64,000 nt of DNA from Yersinia intermedia (GTDB taxonomy: Bacteria > Pseudomonadota > Gammaproteobacteria > Enterobacterales > Enterobacteriaceae): NCBI RefSeq assembly GCF_900635455.1, contig NZ_LR134116.1, forward strand, positions 4,526,001 to 4,590,000, written 5' to 3'. The position numbers were made by a program, and so were the translations under genes. The notes under the pieces are model-generated. The model had not been told where the DNA came from, searched no databases, and was given only the letters and a program-made list of their open reading frames with translations. Positions 1 to 9,290 of this stretch are shown here, one piece after another (positions within the stretch are counted from its first letter, which is position 1; each line of letters begins with the position of its first letter).

Positions 1-505
1 CGCCGGGAGTTCTGGTCCAGACCAAAGATTGTGCGGCATCATTGGGATTACCGACCAAACCTGTGGGACGGAAGAACAATTTAATACGGGAACGGTATGC
101 CATCTGTAAATAGTTCTGGCTGCTACTCGTATCCGCTTTAGCCGGTATCTCTAATACATTTAACCAAAAAACAGATTCTTTATCTTTTGGTAAAGCAGAA
201 CCGGTATAACTGATTCGCAGTGTCTGGCTTTTATTCGGCTCAACCCGATTAATTGGTGGCGTCAGAACAAAAGGCACTTTCAGCATTTCTGGGCGGGCAT
301 TCACATCCCCGTTATCAATCCAGCTTTGTAATACTACTGGGCCGGTGCCGGTGTTATTGACTCTTACCGTCACTTCTTTTTGTTTTTCGGGATAAATTAC
401 CCGGGTTCCGGTAATAACAACACTGGCCTGAACAGAGTGACCGACAAATAAAATCAAGAGCAAGGCTGAAAATACAGTGAAAAAAAGACGGTTAGTGCTG
501 TTCAT
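1..505 (-). CDS. Periplasmic fimbrial chaperone (PapD/FimC family), 3' end cut by window edge
   Basis: Reading from the ATG at 505, the frame stays open to base 1. It begins with a hydrophobic signal peptide and then shows PapD-family features: a 'VVITGTRVIYP' opening strand, a 'VVLQSWIDNGD' segment, 'PFVLTPPINRVEP' and 'SVFWLNVLEIP'. PapD-like chaperones hold pilin subunits in the periplasm by donor-strand complementation and hand them to an outer-membrane usher. It lies downstream of the pilin gene at 610-1152 on the same strand, so the order is pilin then chaperone, and an usher gene is expected just outside the window. The C-terminal domain is missing only because of the window edge. Confidence 0.93.
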   Translation of the reverse strand, partial: MNSTNRLFFTVFSALLLILFVGHSVQASVVITGTRVIYPEKQKEVTVRVNNTGTGPVVLQSWIDNGDVNARPEMLKVPFVLTPPINRVEPNKSQTLRISYTGSALPKDKESVFWLNVLEIPAKADTSSSQNYLQMAYRSRIKLFFRPTGLVGNPNDAAQSLVWTRTPG

Positions 506-561
506 AACAACCTCGACACTTATTGAATGTGTGCATGCTTAATTTTAGTTCTTATCGTCAA

Positions 562-583
562 AAAGGGCAGATATCTGCCCTTT
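562..583 (-). terminator. Intercistronic hairpin between pilin and chaperone genes
   Basis: A perfect 22-base palindrome (AAAGGGCAGATATCTGCCCTTT) lies between the pilin stop and the chaperone start. Such hairpins after the major-pilin gene commonly reduce read-through or protect the pilin mRNA, so that pilin is made in excess over chaperone and usher. There is no long U run in the minus direction, so partial termination or mRNA protection is more likely than full termination. Confidence 0.6.
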
Positions 584-609
584 AAAATTTATATATTACT
601 CGTTAATAC

Positions 610-1152
610 TTATTTGTATTGAATAGAGTAAACCACGTTGCTGACAACTGTACCGGCAGTGGTTGCACCATCAGCATAATATTGAACTGCATACGGCAGT
701 GAAGCAGAACCAGTAGTAGCATCAATATACGTCGTGCTGGTAGTCTGGTTGCTGTTACCGGCTTTAATTGGTGTCATTGCGTTAGACGCATCCAGCAGTT
801 CCAGACTAACCTGACCGGCAGTACCGCTTACATTTTTCAGGTGGCCGGTAACCACATCGACACTTGGGCCTGCTTCAAAGAAAGCAGAAACTGTTTTCAG
901 AGTGCCAGCACAGTTGCTCAGTGCCATGCCAAAGCTGGTGCTGCCTGCAACCTGGTTAGCAGAAGTCAGTTGGTTAGTACCTACTGTCGGCAGTACAACT
1001 GTTGCGTCTGCGCCTTGACCATCAACGGATACATCACAAGTGGAAGCCGTCAGTTCACCATTAAAGGTGATGGTACCGGTAGAAGCAGCTTGAGCAGCGT
1101 TAACACCAGCGAATGCAGCAACGATTGAGGCAATAATAGCTAATTTTTTCAT
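610..1152 (-). CDS. Major fimbrial subunit, type-1 (FimA-like) pilin
   Basis: This 180-residue secreted protein has a signal peptide of about 22 residues ending 'NAAQA' and a mature start 'ASTGTITFNGEL'. It carries the two pilin cysteines, in 'ASTCDVS' near residue 39 and 'LSNCAGT' near residue 81. The C-terminus ends in the alternating hydrophobic beta strand with a penultimate tyrosine ('VVYSIQYK') that chaperone-usher pilins use for chaperone binding. It would polymerise on the cell surface into a fimbrial rod. The chaperone gene follows after a hairpin. It is clearly different in sequence from the island pilin at 42412, so the window holds two fimbrial systems. Confidence 0.93.
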   Translation of the reverse strand: MKKLAIIASIVAAFAGVNAAQAASTGTITFNGELTASTCDVSVDGQGADATVVLPTVGTNQLTSANQVAGSTSFGMALSNCAGTLKTVSAFFEAGPSVDVVTGHLKNVSGTAGQVSLELLDASNAMTPIKAGNSNQTTSTTYIDATTGSASLPYAVQYYADGATTAGTVVSNVVYSIQYK

Positions 1153-1945
1153 TTATATTTCCGATTAATAATAGATGTATGAGTTAAATAACTCGGTACT
1201 GTTATGTGTTAATTCGATTGTGGCTATTCCACAAGAATTCATTAGATATTTATTTATCGCTGCTGGGCAATAAGTCCAGTTAATGAGTTATTTCAATAAT
1301 CCAATTAATGTCAAAGCTCAATGTATATATTTGGTAGCGAAGACGATATTTTAAATATCTTTTATATAGTGGGAGTAAGGCGGGTTTCTAATATTCACAA
1401 TGTCCGTGCTGTATATTAAACCTAAAACATCCTTGTCGCTGTGCTCACTTGCTATGGATTAAAGTATACGCGATCGATTCATCTAGTAAACACCGATATC
1501 ACAGATCAATGGTCTACATGCAATATTATCTTTCAGTGCATTATGCTAAATACTATCTTTGACGAAGATTTTTAGATCGTCTACATATAAAAAAGTAATC
1601 GTTAATGTGGATTAAGATCATTTTAGTAGATTATCATGTTTTTATTTTAATAAATAAAATAGTCCATTTCTATTTGCGGGGAGTAAACAATCTGAACCAC
1701 CCCGTATTTAAGGCTACAAATAAAAATAAAATTCCTACGCCGGTGTGGGAATTTTATTTTTATTTGCCGGTGTAAGTACATTCACACTACACTCACCCCA
1801 CTTAATTCTCGATAAATACAAACTAACGTCATGCCTTTTTATAAAGACATAAGGCTAACTTTTTTGGTAATTAGCAAATAGCCAGTAGTGATAAACTCAG
1901 CGTTCTTTTGGTGGAAAGGACAGTTCAGGAATCCTTTCCATGATA
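1153..1945. other. Pilin upstream region, no gene recognised
   Basis: This stretch upstream of the pilin is AT-rich and should hold its promoter and regulatory sites. I see no protein-coding frame with a ribosome binding site. Its one clear structure is the inverted repeat at 1717-1766. I looked for long inverted repeats flanking the promoter, as in a fimS-type invertible switch, and found none by eye. Confidence 0.5.
1717..1766. repeat. 19-bp perfect inverted repeat, terminator-like
   Basis: Two perfect 19-bp arms (1717-1735 and 1748-1766) flank a 12-base loop. The arms are A/T-rich on the outside and end in the pair TTCC/GGAA next to the loop. The octamer GCCGGTGT occurs at 1739-1746 and again at 1766-1773, just outside the right arm. 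It could serve as a bidirectional terminator, or be the remains of a small palindromic insertion. No gene next to it clearly needs a terminator here. Confidence 0.6.
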
Positions 1946-2089
1946 GCTGACTCAAGTCATTGATTTGGATGACAAATCTTCCGGGAGCAGATTTGAACGC
2001 TGCTTGCAGCGGCCTCAACGAGGCGAGGCCCAAGGATGGGCCGAGTATACGAGTGCAGCTAACAACGCTGCGGCGTCAAGGACGAAGGA
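1946..2089. repeat. 144-bp intergenic repeat, copy 1
   Basis: This sequence is almost identical to 2219-2362, with the same length and only a few mismatches near the left end. It contains small internal inverted segments such as GGCCTC...GAGGCC. Spread, non-coding, partly palindromic repeats of this size are typical of Yersinia intergenic DNA. I cannot assign it to a named family from memory. A more diverged fragment of the same type lies between the two copies, around 2135-2165. Confidence 0.85.
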
Positions 2090-2218
2090 AACAGCCAAAG
2101 TCATTGTCGTTGCAGCTAGGCAGCCAGCAAACGACAAATTGGTCGGGAACCGATTTGGACAGCATTTATGCTAGCCCGTAGGGTGAGCCTCAAGGATGAG
2201 GCTCATTCATCCCGATGA

Positions 2219-2362
2219 GCTGACTCAAGTCAGTGATTCGGGTGACAAATCTGCCGGGAGCAGATTTGAACGCTGCTTGCAGCGGCCTCAACGAGGCGAG
2301 GCCCAAGGATGGGCCGAGTATACGAGTGCAGCTAACAACGCTGCGGCGTCAAGGACGAAGGA
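2219..2362. repeat. 144-bp intergenic repeat, copy 2, overlapping the hmsP 3' end
   Basis: This is the second copy of the repeat at 1946-2089, in the same orientation. Its last 14 bases (2349-2362) overlap the end of hmsP and supply the last codons and the TGA stop of that gene. Beyond 2362 the two copies diverge (GATGTAG here, AACAGCC after copy 1), which marks the repeat edge. Confidence 0.85.
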
Positions 2363-4352
2363 TGTAGCGCGCCTCAAACACCTCTCGCGGTAACGGCTCT
2401 GAAAACAAAAACCCCTGCCCACAGTAGATGCCATGTTTTAGCAACCATTGACGTTGCTCATCTGTCTCGATACCTTCGGCCATTACTCGCAGCTTTAATG
2501 CTTCTGAAATAGTGGCGATAATGCGCGCCATTACGTCATCTTCTGGCAAGTGTTTCACAAAACATTTATCTAGCTTAATCATGCTGATTGGCAGGCCTTT
2601 CAGATGATTGAGATATTGAAGACTTGAATACCCCATACCAAAATCATCCAAAGCGATCGACAAACCCAGCCCCTGTAATTCGCGCAGTAGCCCGAGAGCT
2701 TCATCCAGATTCTGAATACGGGCGGTTTCGGTTATTTCCAGTAATAACTGGCGCGGATCGATTTGATACTGATTAATGATGGTTTTCAGATGCGGTAAAA
2801 ACTGATCACTCTGCACCTGCGACCCAGAAATATTCACTGCCAGCGATAGGGTAATCCCTTGCGCTTTCCAGTCAGCCAGAATACGGCATGCCTCTTCCAG
2901 TACCCAGTTACCCAGTGGCATCATCACGCCCCCCTCTTCCGCACCAGGGACAAACTCTGAAGGGGAACGATAACTACCATCCGGCTGAGGCCAGCGTAAC
3001 AACGCTTCTGCGCCGATAACCCGCTGATCTTGCATATTCCATTGGGGTTGTAAAAACAGCCGGAAGTCGTGATTTTCAATTGCCTGTAAAATGTCATTCT
3101 CCTGAGTCAGCCGCTTTTGCGTTTTCTCAGTCAAATGCGGCTCAAACACGATAATCTGGTTTCGCCCCTGATGGTGAGCAGCCATCATCGCAGTGCTGGC
3201 ATTACGCATCAGAGACTCGGCTGTCTCATCCTGGTATTGGTAATCAGTAATCCCAATACTGGCGCTGGGGCGCAATTGCATATTGCCAAAGACCAAGGGT
3301 TGGGTAATTTGCAGCATAATCTGCCGTGCCAACTGCATTGCCGGGAACGGGCGACTGATCCCTCTGGCGAGTACTGCAAACTCAGTTTTACTCAGTTGCG
3401 CCAGCAGGCTGTTTTCATCAATACACTGCTCAAGTTGCTGTGCCATCGTCAGTAAGAGCTGCCGGTGCTGCTCTTCACTCATTATGCCGGAAACTTCTTG
3501 CAATGTTTCAATGCCAATAACTAGCAGGTGGAATTTCTCAGCATGCATACCAGCCGCAATTTCCTGCTCAAGTAGAGCCATAAACAACGGGCGGTTGGGG
3601 AGTTCAGTTACTGGGAAACGGGTATTTATACGGGTCATATCCGTATAGGCTTCGGCTAATAGCTGCTGGTTACGGTTGTAATTGTGTACCAGCACGCCTA
3701 ATTCATCATCCTGATGGTGGGCAGGTAAGGTCAGTTGGTGGTTAAGTACACCTTGCTGACCGATCTTTTCCAGCTCTTTAGCCATCGCCCGTAGCGGATG
3801 GATAATCAGGCGGTTAATACACCAGGCGATAGAGACTGAAAGTACCAATGCCAGTAACAAATAGGTCGATAACATGGCCGACAACGCACTGAGAATGAAC
3901 TGATACATACGGAATGAGTCGGCACGCAACACTAAATGTGCCAGCGGCTGCGGATTTGCGGATACCCGCTCCAGAGCATACAACGGCACGGTTATCTGTA
4001 CTGGCAGGGAAAAAATGCGCTTAGCCCAGCGAGGAACAGGCCGTTCCGTGGGGAAGTTGGCATGTAATACCTGAATCTGATTCGGCAATATCACTTCAGC
4101 ACGACTGAGAATACCAATCGGTAACAAGCTATTGAGGATTTTTTTGGCTTGTGGGACATCGACACTTAATATGGCTGCTGACAACGGTTGGCGAACTGAA
4201 TATGCGATGCTCTCCAACTGCTTGGCGTAGTCATCTTTGCGCTGCTGCACAAAGTGGAACAACTGAAGGACGATAAAAATACAAATGGTTACCAGTGCTA
4301 CAACTGCCACTGCTGCCATTTGTTTAATCGTTAATGAACGCCTTACCTGCAA
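2349..4352 (-). CDS. hmsP: c-di-GMP phosphodiesterase HmsP (PdeK/YhjK-like; degenerate GGDEF plus EAL)
   Basis: This inner-membrane protein of 667 residues likely hydrolyses c-di-GMP and so limits biofilm polysaccharide production. It has a transmembrane helix at about 12-34, a periplasmic stretch to about 150, a second helix at about 152-180, a HAMP-like linker, a GGDEF-like domain at about 250-400 and an EAL domain at about 415-660. The GGDEF signature is replaced by 'SKTEF', so cyclase activity is not expected. The EAL domain keeps 'GAEALLRW', 'LLEITE', 'DDFGMGYSSL', 'IKLDK' and 'AEGIET', which argues for an active phosphodiesterase. HmsP of Y. pestis has almost the same length and map position beside bcs. 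The stop codon comes from the adjoining 144-bp repeat. Confidence 0.93.
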   Translation of the reverse strand: MQVRRSLTIKQMAAVAVVALVTICIFIVLQLFHFVQQRKDDYAKQLESIAYSVRQPLSAAILSVDVPQAKKILNSLLPIGILSRAEVILPNQIQVLHANFPTERPVPRWAKRIFSLPVQITVPLYALERVSANPQPLAHLVLRADSFRMYQFILSALSAMLSTYLLLALVLSVSIAWCINRLIIHPLRAMAKELEKIGQQGVLNHQLTLPAHHQDDELGVLVHNYNRNQQLLAEAYTDMTRINTRFPVTELPNRPLFMALLEQEIAAGMHAEKFHLLVIGIETLQEVSGIMSEEQHRQLLLTMAQQLEQCIDENSLLAQLSKTEFAVLARGISRPFPAMQLARQIMLQITQPLVFGNMQLRPSASIGITDYQYQDETAESLMRNASTAMMAAHHQGRNQIIVFEPHLTEKTQKRLTQENDILQAIENHDFRLFLQPQWNMQDQRVIGAEALLRWPQPDGSYRSPSEFVPGAEEGGVMMPLGNWVLEEACRILADWKAQGITLSLAVNISGSQVQSDQFLPHLKTIINQYQIDPRQLLLEITETARIQNLDEALGLLRELQGLGLSIALDDFGMGYSSLQYLNHLKGLPISMIKLDKCFVKHLPEDDVMARIIATISEALKLRVMAEGIETDEQRQWLLKHGIYCGQGFLFSEPLPREVFEARYILRP

Positions 4353-4693
4353 ACTCGCTCTCCGCCAATGCCGACTGAATAAAATAAAATGGTGCCATTA
4401 TGATATGGCGACTCACCGATGCTGTCTGAGTATACCCTTCTTGCTTGAAGTTGTTGCGATGTTAGCGACTCCTCACTCACGAAGCACTAACCAGCCTCAG
4501 CTCATGGCTCGCTCGCAGCGGCCAGTGACTTCGAGTGTATGATACTCGATCGCGCTCAGATTTTATCTTGTGAAACCAAACCGGAGGGGAAGAATACCGT
4601 GGGTTTCAGTCTTTTCCTATTAGGATCGCAACGTCAGAGTGCTATTTCTCACTCTAACGTTGTTTTTCCATGCGAATCTGTGCGACTCAGTGG
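4353..4693. other. hmsP-bcsC intergenic region with partial repeat
   Basis: No gene is seen here. From 4431 it begins TATACCCTTC, the same left-end sequence as the 126-bp element at 23343, but no matching right end is present, so it may be a diverged or truncated element. The sequence around 4500-4560 contains several short inverted words. A promoter for hmsP is expected at 4353-4430. Confidence 0.45.
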
Positions 4694-7600
4694 CTACTTG
4701 AAATCGGAGTAAGGCACCAAGGGCTGTGGTGGCATATCCAGTGAGCCTTGCCAGCCAGCCATAGAGTAACGCAGGTAGATAAGCGCATGGCTTGGGGTAT
4801 AGTCCTTCGCCTGCTGGATATCGACCCCGGCCCCCAATGTCCAATGCGAACTCAAACGGCGTTCGATCAAGGCGCGCAAGGTATAACCCACCCCATTGCT
4901 GCTACCACCATCATCGGGTTCATACCGATCTGGAATAGGTTGGATGCTGTTATTAAGCAGATTTTGCAGTGGATAACGCGCTCGTGAGCTGGTTGCAGAA
5001 TGTGAAACAGACACCGACCCACCCAACTCCCACGACCAGTTATCTGTCCGCTGCCGATAGTTTACCGGAATAGCCAGTGACAAATACTTTTGCGGGCTGT
5101 AATACCCGCCCTGGCCTAGCGTATAACCGCTGAGGTCTTTTTGATAATGCCACCACATACCGTTCAAACCGACGGTAACACGGCGGTTATCTTCATTGAT
5201 TAGCTTGTAGTAATAGCCTGTCATAAAACGCAGGCGCTGGTTATCTGCTACATTTTTGCCAGTCAGATAATGATAGCTTAAATCGCTCCACACTCCGTTG
5301 GCTTCACCACGATCGTAACTGGCTCCCAGACTGACGCCGTTAGCACGCACGCCCCCCCAAGTCACATTGGTATTCGGATCTTTGGCTCCGGCAAAAGACA
5401 GCATCGAGCTGGATATTGGTCGACGTGATGCCGTGGCAGTCCAGCCAATATGATTCCAACTATTGCTGTATGCCAGCCCACCGACCACATCAACAACGTC
5501 AAACCCCATCGGCGTAGTACCGATATCGGTTTGCCAACTGTCATTTTGCCAACCCACAGCAACACTGGTGCCCGTTGCCTGTTGATGCAGATTAGTCTGA
5601 CATGGATTTTCTGTCTGGTAGCAGGTACCGGCTTTATATCGAGTATTCTTGTCAAAGGTCCCGGCATCCATCTGCACCGTATCCGTTCTGAAGAACGCCC
5701 GACCATCAGCTAACGAGGTATCGACCTGCAACATCGTGTTGTGCGCACGGAGGTCTGAAATCCCTTCAGTGCCACTTGACCGCAGATAGTCGTGATCGAG
5801 AGTGATGCGGGTATCCTGCTGACGATAAAGGTCAGCGGCATCAGAACGAACACCCCGCTTAAGCCAGTCATCCGTGGCCTGATTGCGGGTCAGCAAGGTA
5901 TAACTGTCGTTATCAGCCGGGAGCGTAGGTGTGATACCACTGGCTACCATGGCATGTTTGAAATCATCCTGCGCCGCAGCAGGTTGCCCCTGTAATTTGG
6001 CTAACCGGCCTGAGTCACGGAATATCAAGGCATTATCCTGTGAAGGAACACCTTTGGCAGCCACCAGCTTCAAACGTTGGAAAATATCTGCTGCTTTTTG
6101 TGGCTCCCCTACGCTGCGCCACGCATTGGCTATCCGGCGCTGAGTGTTCAAGCTGGCCCCTTCATCGGAAAGTGGCTTATGTTGTAAATTTTGATGAGCA
6201 TCACTGAGGCGGCCTTCAGCAATATAAGCCTCAATCTCACCCAGTATGGCATCAGGGTTTTGTGGCTCGCGCGCCCGAATTCGCTGATAACCCGCCAGTG
6301 CTTCCTGATAGTCGCCACGCTCCAGCGCCCAATCGGCAAGCGTCAGGTCAATTCCGGTGTTGGCTGGCTGCTGACGTAATACGGTTACCGCGCCCGCTTC
6401 ATCACCACTTGCCCGCAGTTGGCGGGCCGCGGCCAGTACCTGTTCCAATTTCAAGCGCTGGTCTAAAGCGCGGATATTATCAGTCCATTGCAGGGTTGGC
6501 AGCGTTGCCAAATGCGCCAATGCCTGACTATCACGCCCCGTGCTGGAGAAATACAGTGCATAGGCATATACCTGTTCGGGATCTCCCGGCTTACGGCTTG
6601 CTAGCCGGTGGAACTGGGCATCAGCCTCCGCCAAATGATCCTCTTGCGCTAACGCCTGTGCCAGCCGATAAGTTATCCAGACATCGTCCGGGGCCATCTT
6701 TAGCGCCTGCCGATATTTTTCTGCCGCCTGACGCCATTGTTGCTGCGCCGCCAGATTTTCGGCTTGTTGTTTCAGCATATCTATTTGCAGGCTATCTAAT
6801 GTGTCACGCATTTTGGCTTGTTGACTGCGTGGCAAACTGTTCAGGTAACTCAATGCTTTTTGCGGCGATTCACGCTGGTAGATATTACTTAGCCCACGCA
6901 CTGCACTGTCGTTTGATGGGTCCAGACGTAGCGCTTGCTGATAATACTGTTCGGCTGTTTTATCATCATGGCGGGCCACGGCAACATCAGCTAAGCCAAT
7001 CAATGCATAGCTGTCGCTGCCGTCAATGTGCCGTGCCTGCTGGTATTTCTGTTGCGCCACGCCGGTATTACCCGCTTTCAGCGCTTTATCTCCCTCGTCA
7101 TTTAGCAGCCAGTAGCGATTGGTTTTTATCAGGCTGATCCACTTGTCGCTTTTCAGACCATCTTTATCTGATTTTTGCGCCTGCTCAAACAAGCGCAGCG
7201 CTTGTGCGCGGTCACCGCTACGGGCATATGCCAGGCCCAACGCGCCGAGTATTTCGGGGTCATTAGGTGAGGCAGCCAGTGCCTGTTTTAGCGCAGGGAT
7301 CGCTGCCACACCACTGCCGCTATCTACTTTTGCCAATCCGTTTAAACGCGCTTGATAAGTCGGTGAAGCCAGCATGGCCTGCTGGTTTGCCAATGCCTGA
7401 CGGGCAAGATTAGCTTGAGGGCCAGACGAGAAGACGTCGAGGAAATGAGTCAGTGCCGCGACACTTTGTGGGCTAACAGTCATTGCCTTGATTGTTTCCA
7501 TCCACAAATCTGCGGCTTGTGAAGCTCCCACAGGGTCCGAGGCCACTTTCTCCAACATGGCATAGCCTTGCGTGGCGTTTTGCTGGCTGAAATACAGGCG

Positions 7601-8176
7601 GGCCAAGGCCATTCGCAGCGCGACATTGCCGGGGTATTGTTGATCAAGTGCGGCTAACTTCTGGGTAGCGAGGGCTTCCTGCCCCGGAACACGTGCGACC
7701 AACCGCCAGTATTCCACAGCAAGATCCAGCGTCGGCGGTTTTCCTTGCAACAATTGATCATATTGCGCTTTGGCCTCAGCAATCCGCCCGGCAGTCGCCA
7801 ACAGACGCGCTTGTTGCAACTGTTGCCGCACCTCCGGTTTAGTCAGCGCCAACATCAGTTTCGCTCGCTGATAAGTATCTGAATCAGGTGCCAGTTGTTG
7901 CAGTTTATCCAACTGTTGTTGTGCTTCGGCCAAATTACCCTGTCTCAGGGCTTGGCGCATACTTGCCGCCACTACATCTGGGTTATTTGGGTCCATCATA
8001 TTCAGGCGATATAATGATTGCTTAACCAATTCGTCTCTATTGGTCGCTTCCCCTAACCGTACCTGTTCCAGTAAAAACTGGGTTGGTGAGACCGGTTCCG
8101 CGCCCAGAGCCATACCGGTAAAGGCTTGAGGCAACAGCGCCAGGCTTAAGAGCCAGTATCTTTTAATGTTGCGCAT
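4694..8176 (-). CDS. bcsC: Cellulose synthase outer-membrane channel BcsC
   Basis: This protein of 1160 residues exports the cellulose chain across the periplasm and outer membrane. After a signal peptide ending 'GMALGA' (about residue 25) comes a long alpha-solenoid of TPR repeats to about residue 800. Typical units are 'NDPEILGALGLAYARSGD' and 'SYALIGLADVAVARHDD'. The C-terminal 300 or so residues form the BcsC beta-barrel and end with an aromatic-rich strand. Its length matches E. coli BcsC (about 1157). The start at 8176 lies inside bcsZ (31-base overlap), which implies translational coupling. It is intact, unlike bcsA. Confidence 0.96.
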   Translation of the reverse strand: MRNIKRYWLLSLALLPQAFTGMALGAEPVSPTQFLLEQVRLGEATNRDELVKQSLYRLNMMDPNNPDVVAASMRQALRQGNLAEAQQQLDKLQQLAPDSDTYQRAKLMLALTKPEVRQQLQQARLLATAGRIAEAKAQYDQLLQGKPPTLDLAVEYWRLVARVPGQEALATQKLAALDQQYPGNVALRMALARLYFSQQNATQGYAMLEKVASDPVGASQAADLWMETIKAMTVSPQSVAALTHFLDVFSSGPQANLARQALANQQAMLASPTYQARLNGLAKVDSGSGVAAIPALKQALAASPNDPEILGALGLAYARSGDRAQALRLFEQAQKSDKDGLKSDKWISLIKTNRYWLLNDEGDKALKAGNTGVAQQKYQQARHIDGSDSYALIGLADVAVARHDDKTAEQYYQQALRLDPSNDSAVRGLSNIYQRESPQKALSYLNSLPRSQQAKMRDTLDSLQIDMLKQQAENLAAQQQWRQAAEKYRQALKMAPDDVWITYRLAQALAQEDHLAEADAQFHRLASRKPGDPEQVYAYALYFSSTGRDSQALAHLATLPTLQWTDNIRALDQRLKLEQVLAAARQLRASGDEAGAVTVLRQQPANTGIDLTLADWALERGDYQEALAGYQRIRAREPQNPDAILGEIEAYIAEGRLSDAHQNLQHKPLSDEGASLNTQRRIANAWRSVGEPQKAADIFQRLKLVAAKGVPSQDNALIFRDSGRLAKLQGQPAAAQDDFKHAMVASGITPTLPADNDSYTLLTRNQATDDWLKRGVRSDAADLYRQQDTRITLDHDYLRSSGTEGISDLRAHNTMLQVDTSLADGRAFFRTDTVQMDAGTFDKNTRYKAGTCYQTENPCQTNLHQQATGTSVAVGWQNDSWQTDIGTTPMGFDVVDVVGGLAYSNSWNHIGWTATASRRPISSSMLSFAGAKDPNTNVTWGGVRANGVSLGASYDRGEANGVWSDLSYHYLTGKNVADNQRLRFMTGYYYKLINEDNRRVTVGLNGMWWHYQKDLSGYTLGQGGYYSPQKYLSLAIPVNYRQRTDNWSWELGGSVSVSHSATSSRARYPLQNLLNNSIQPIPDRYEPDDGGSSNGVGYTLRALIERRLSSHWTLGAGVDIQQAKDYTPSHALIYLRYSMAGWQGSLDMPPQPLVPYSDFK

Positions 8177-9285
8177 TGACTATTCCATGAGGGCTGAAGC
8201 TCACCCTGACGATTAAAACGATAGCGCTGCTGTACCCATCCCTGACCAAACAGCGTCAGCACAGTACTGTAATAAGCATTCGCGGACGGTGGAGTATCTT
8301 GCACACGCTGTTGTTGCCCATTAAAGGTTTGCTGATTATAGGGTTGAGGACTGCTGGCTAAAAATGGCAGTAATGCTGCCGAGAACCCTTCCGGCCCCTT
8401 GCCACTGGTTTTGCCGTTACTGGTATCCACATTTTCCGGTGGCACTCCTTGCTGTTGAGTTACCGCCACCATCGGCTGGAATCGCTGGATTAACGCCGCC
8501 TTTTGTGGGCTGTTATTGGACAACATGCCAACCCACAAATAGACACGTATCGCGTCGTAGCTACCGATATCGGGCCGTGTTTCATCAGATTGCCAACCTT
8601 TCCCTTCTTGCCAAACGACCCAATCAGGGGAGAAACCATGGGGTGCCGTTTCAAGCAATAAGCGCTGATTGACTTTAGCCATCGCTTTCCATGGCCCCGC
8701 CAAAGAGGCAAAGCGTGCCAACAGTTGTGGCGGCAGATAACTCGGGTTGAGCCGCCAACGGTCATTATCGTTAAAGCCAATTTTCCCCGGTAATAACATC
8801 TCGCCAAGGCCCGGAATATTCACCACTTCTTCTTGGGCAATACGTTGTAGCAACAAGGTGCCCATCGTCTGGTAACGGCGACTATCCCATAGCCGCCCCG
8901 CTTCCAATAAGCTGTATGCAATCCATAAGTCCGAATCAGAGGCCGAGTTTGGATCCAGAACGTCCCAATTATTATCCTTACGTTGCCCCCATAACCATAC
9001 GGGCAAACGTGCAGTCAAATCCCCCGCAGCCAGATTGTTTTCCGTCCAGGACAATAATTGGTCAAAAGCGTCCCGATCATTGGCAACCAGAGCAAAAAAC
9101 AACCCATAACTCTGCCCTTCAGACGTGGTTACTTTCCTCGCGCTACTGGGATCAATAACTCGCCCAGCATCGCTGACATAGTCATGTTTGAACTGCTGCC
9201 ATGCCGGCCAATCACATGTTGCCGCGCTACCAAAACTGACCAGCAGCAGCAGGGCACAGAGCCGCCGTTTAAACATCACGACCAT
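8146..9285 (-). CDS. bcsZ: Periplasmic endo-1,4-beta-glucanase BcsZ (GH8)
   Basis: This 379-residue GH8 cellulase trims nascent cellulose in the periplasm. It has a signal peptide to about residue 22 ('GSAATCDWPAW'). The likely catalytic acid is in 'TTSEGQSYGLFFAL' (Glu near residue 56), and the conserved 'SASDSDLWIAYSLLEAGRLW' carries the second acidic pair. 'LLPGKIGF' and 'NPSYLPP' are also shared with E. coli BcsZ. An alternative ATG three codons in (9276) is closer to the E. coli start. The gene sits between bcsB (5-base gap) and bcsC (overlap) in the bcs operon. Confidence 0.95.
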   Translation of the reverse strand: MVVMFKRRLCALLLLVSFGSAATCDWPAWQQFKHDYVSDAGRVIDPSSARKVTTSEGQSYGLFFALVANDRDAFDQLLSWTENNLAAGDLTARLPVWLWGQRKDNNWDVLDPNSASDSDLWIAYSLLEAGRLWDSRRYQTMGTLLLQRIAQEEVVNIPGLGEMLLPGKIGFNDNDRWRLNPSYLPPQLLARFASLAGPWKAMAKVNQRLLLETAPHGFSPDWVVWQEGKGWQSDETRPDIGSYDAIRVYLWVGMLSNNSPQKAALIQRFQPMVAVTQQQGVPPENVDTSNGKTSGKGPEGFSAALLPFLASSPQPYNQQTFNGQQQRVQDTPPSANAYYSTVLTLFGQGWVQQRYRFNRQGELQPSWNSQCATLKDTGS

Positions 9286-9290
9286 CAGCG

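Noticed and set aside
1153..1700. A fimS-like invertible promoter upstream of the pilin
   Set aside because: No pair of inverted repeats flanks the region and no FimB/FimE-type recombinase gene is nearby in the window.
2196..2393. Short plus frames in the 144-bp repeats
   Set aside because: Both copies give similar peptides only because the DNA is repeated; no start signals, and the second crosses into hmsP on the other strand.
6262..7137. A 291-codon open frame on plus inside bcsC
   Set aside because: It lies wholly within bcsC on the other strand, is rich in Pro, Ala and His, and has no domain; it is a shadow of the TPR coding sequence.
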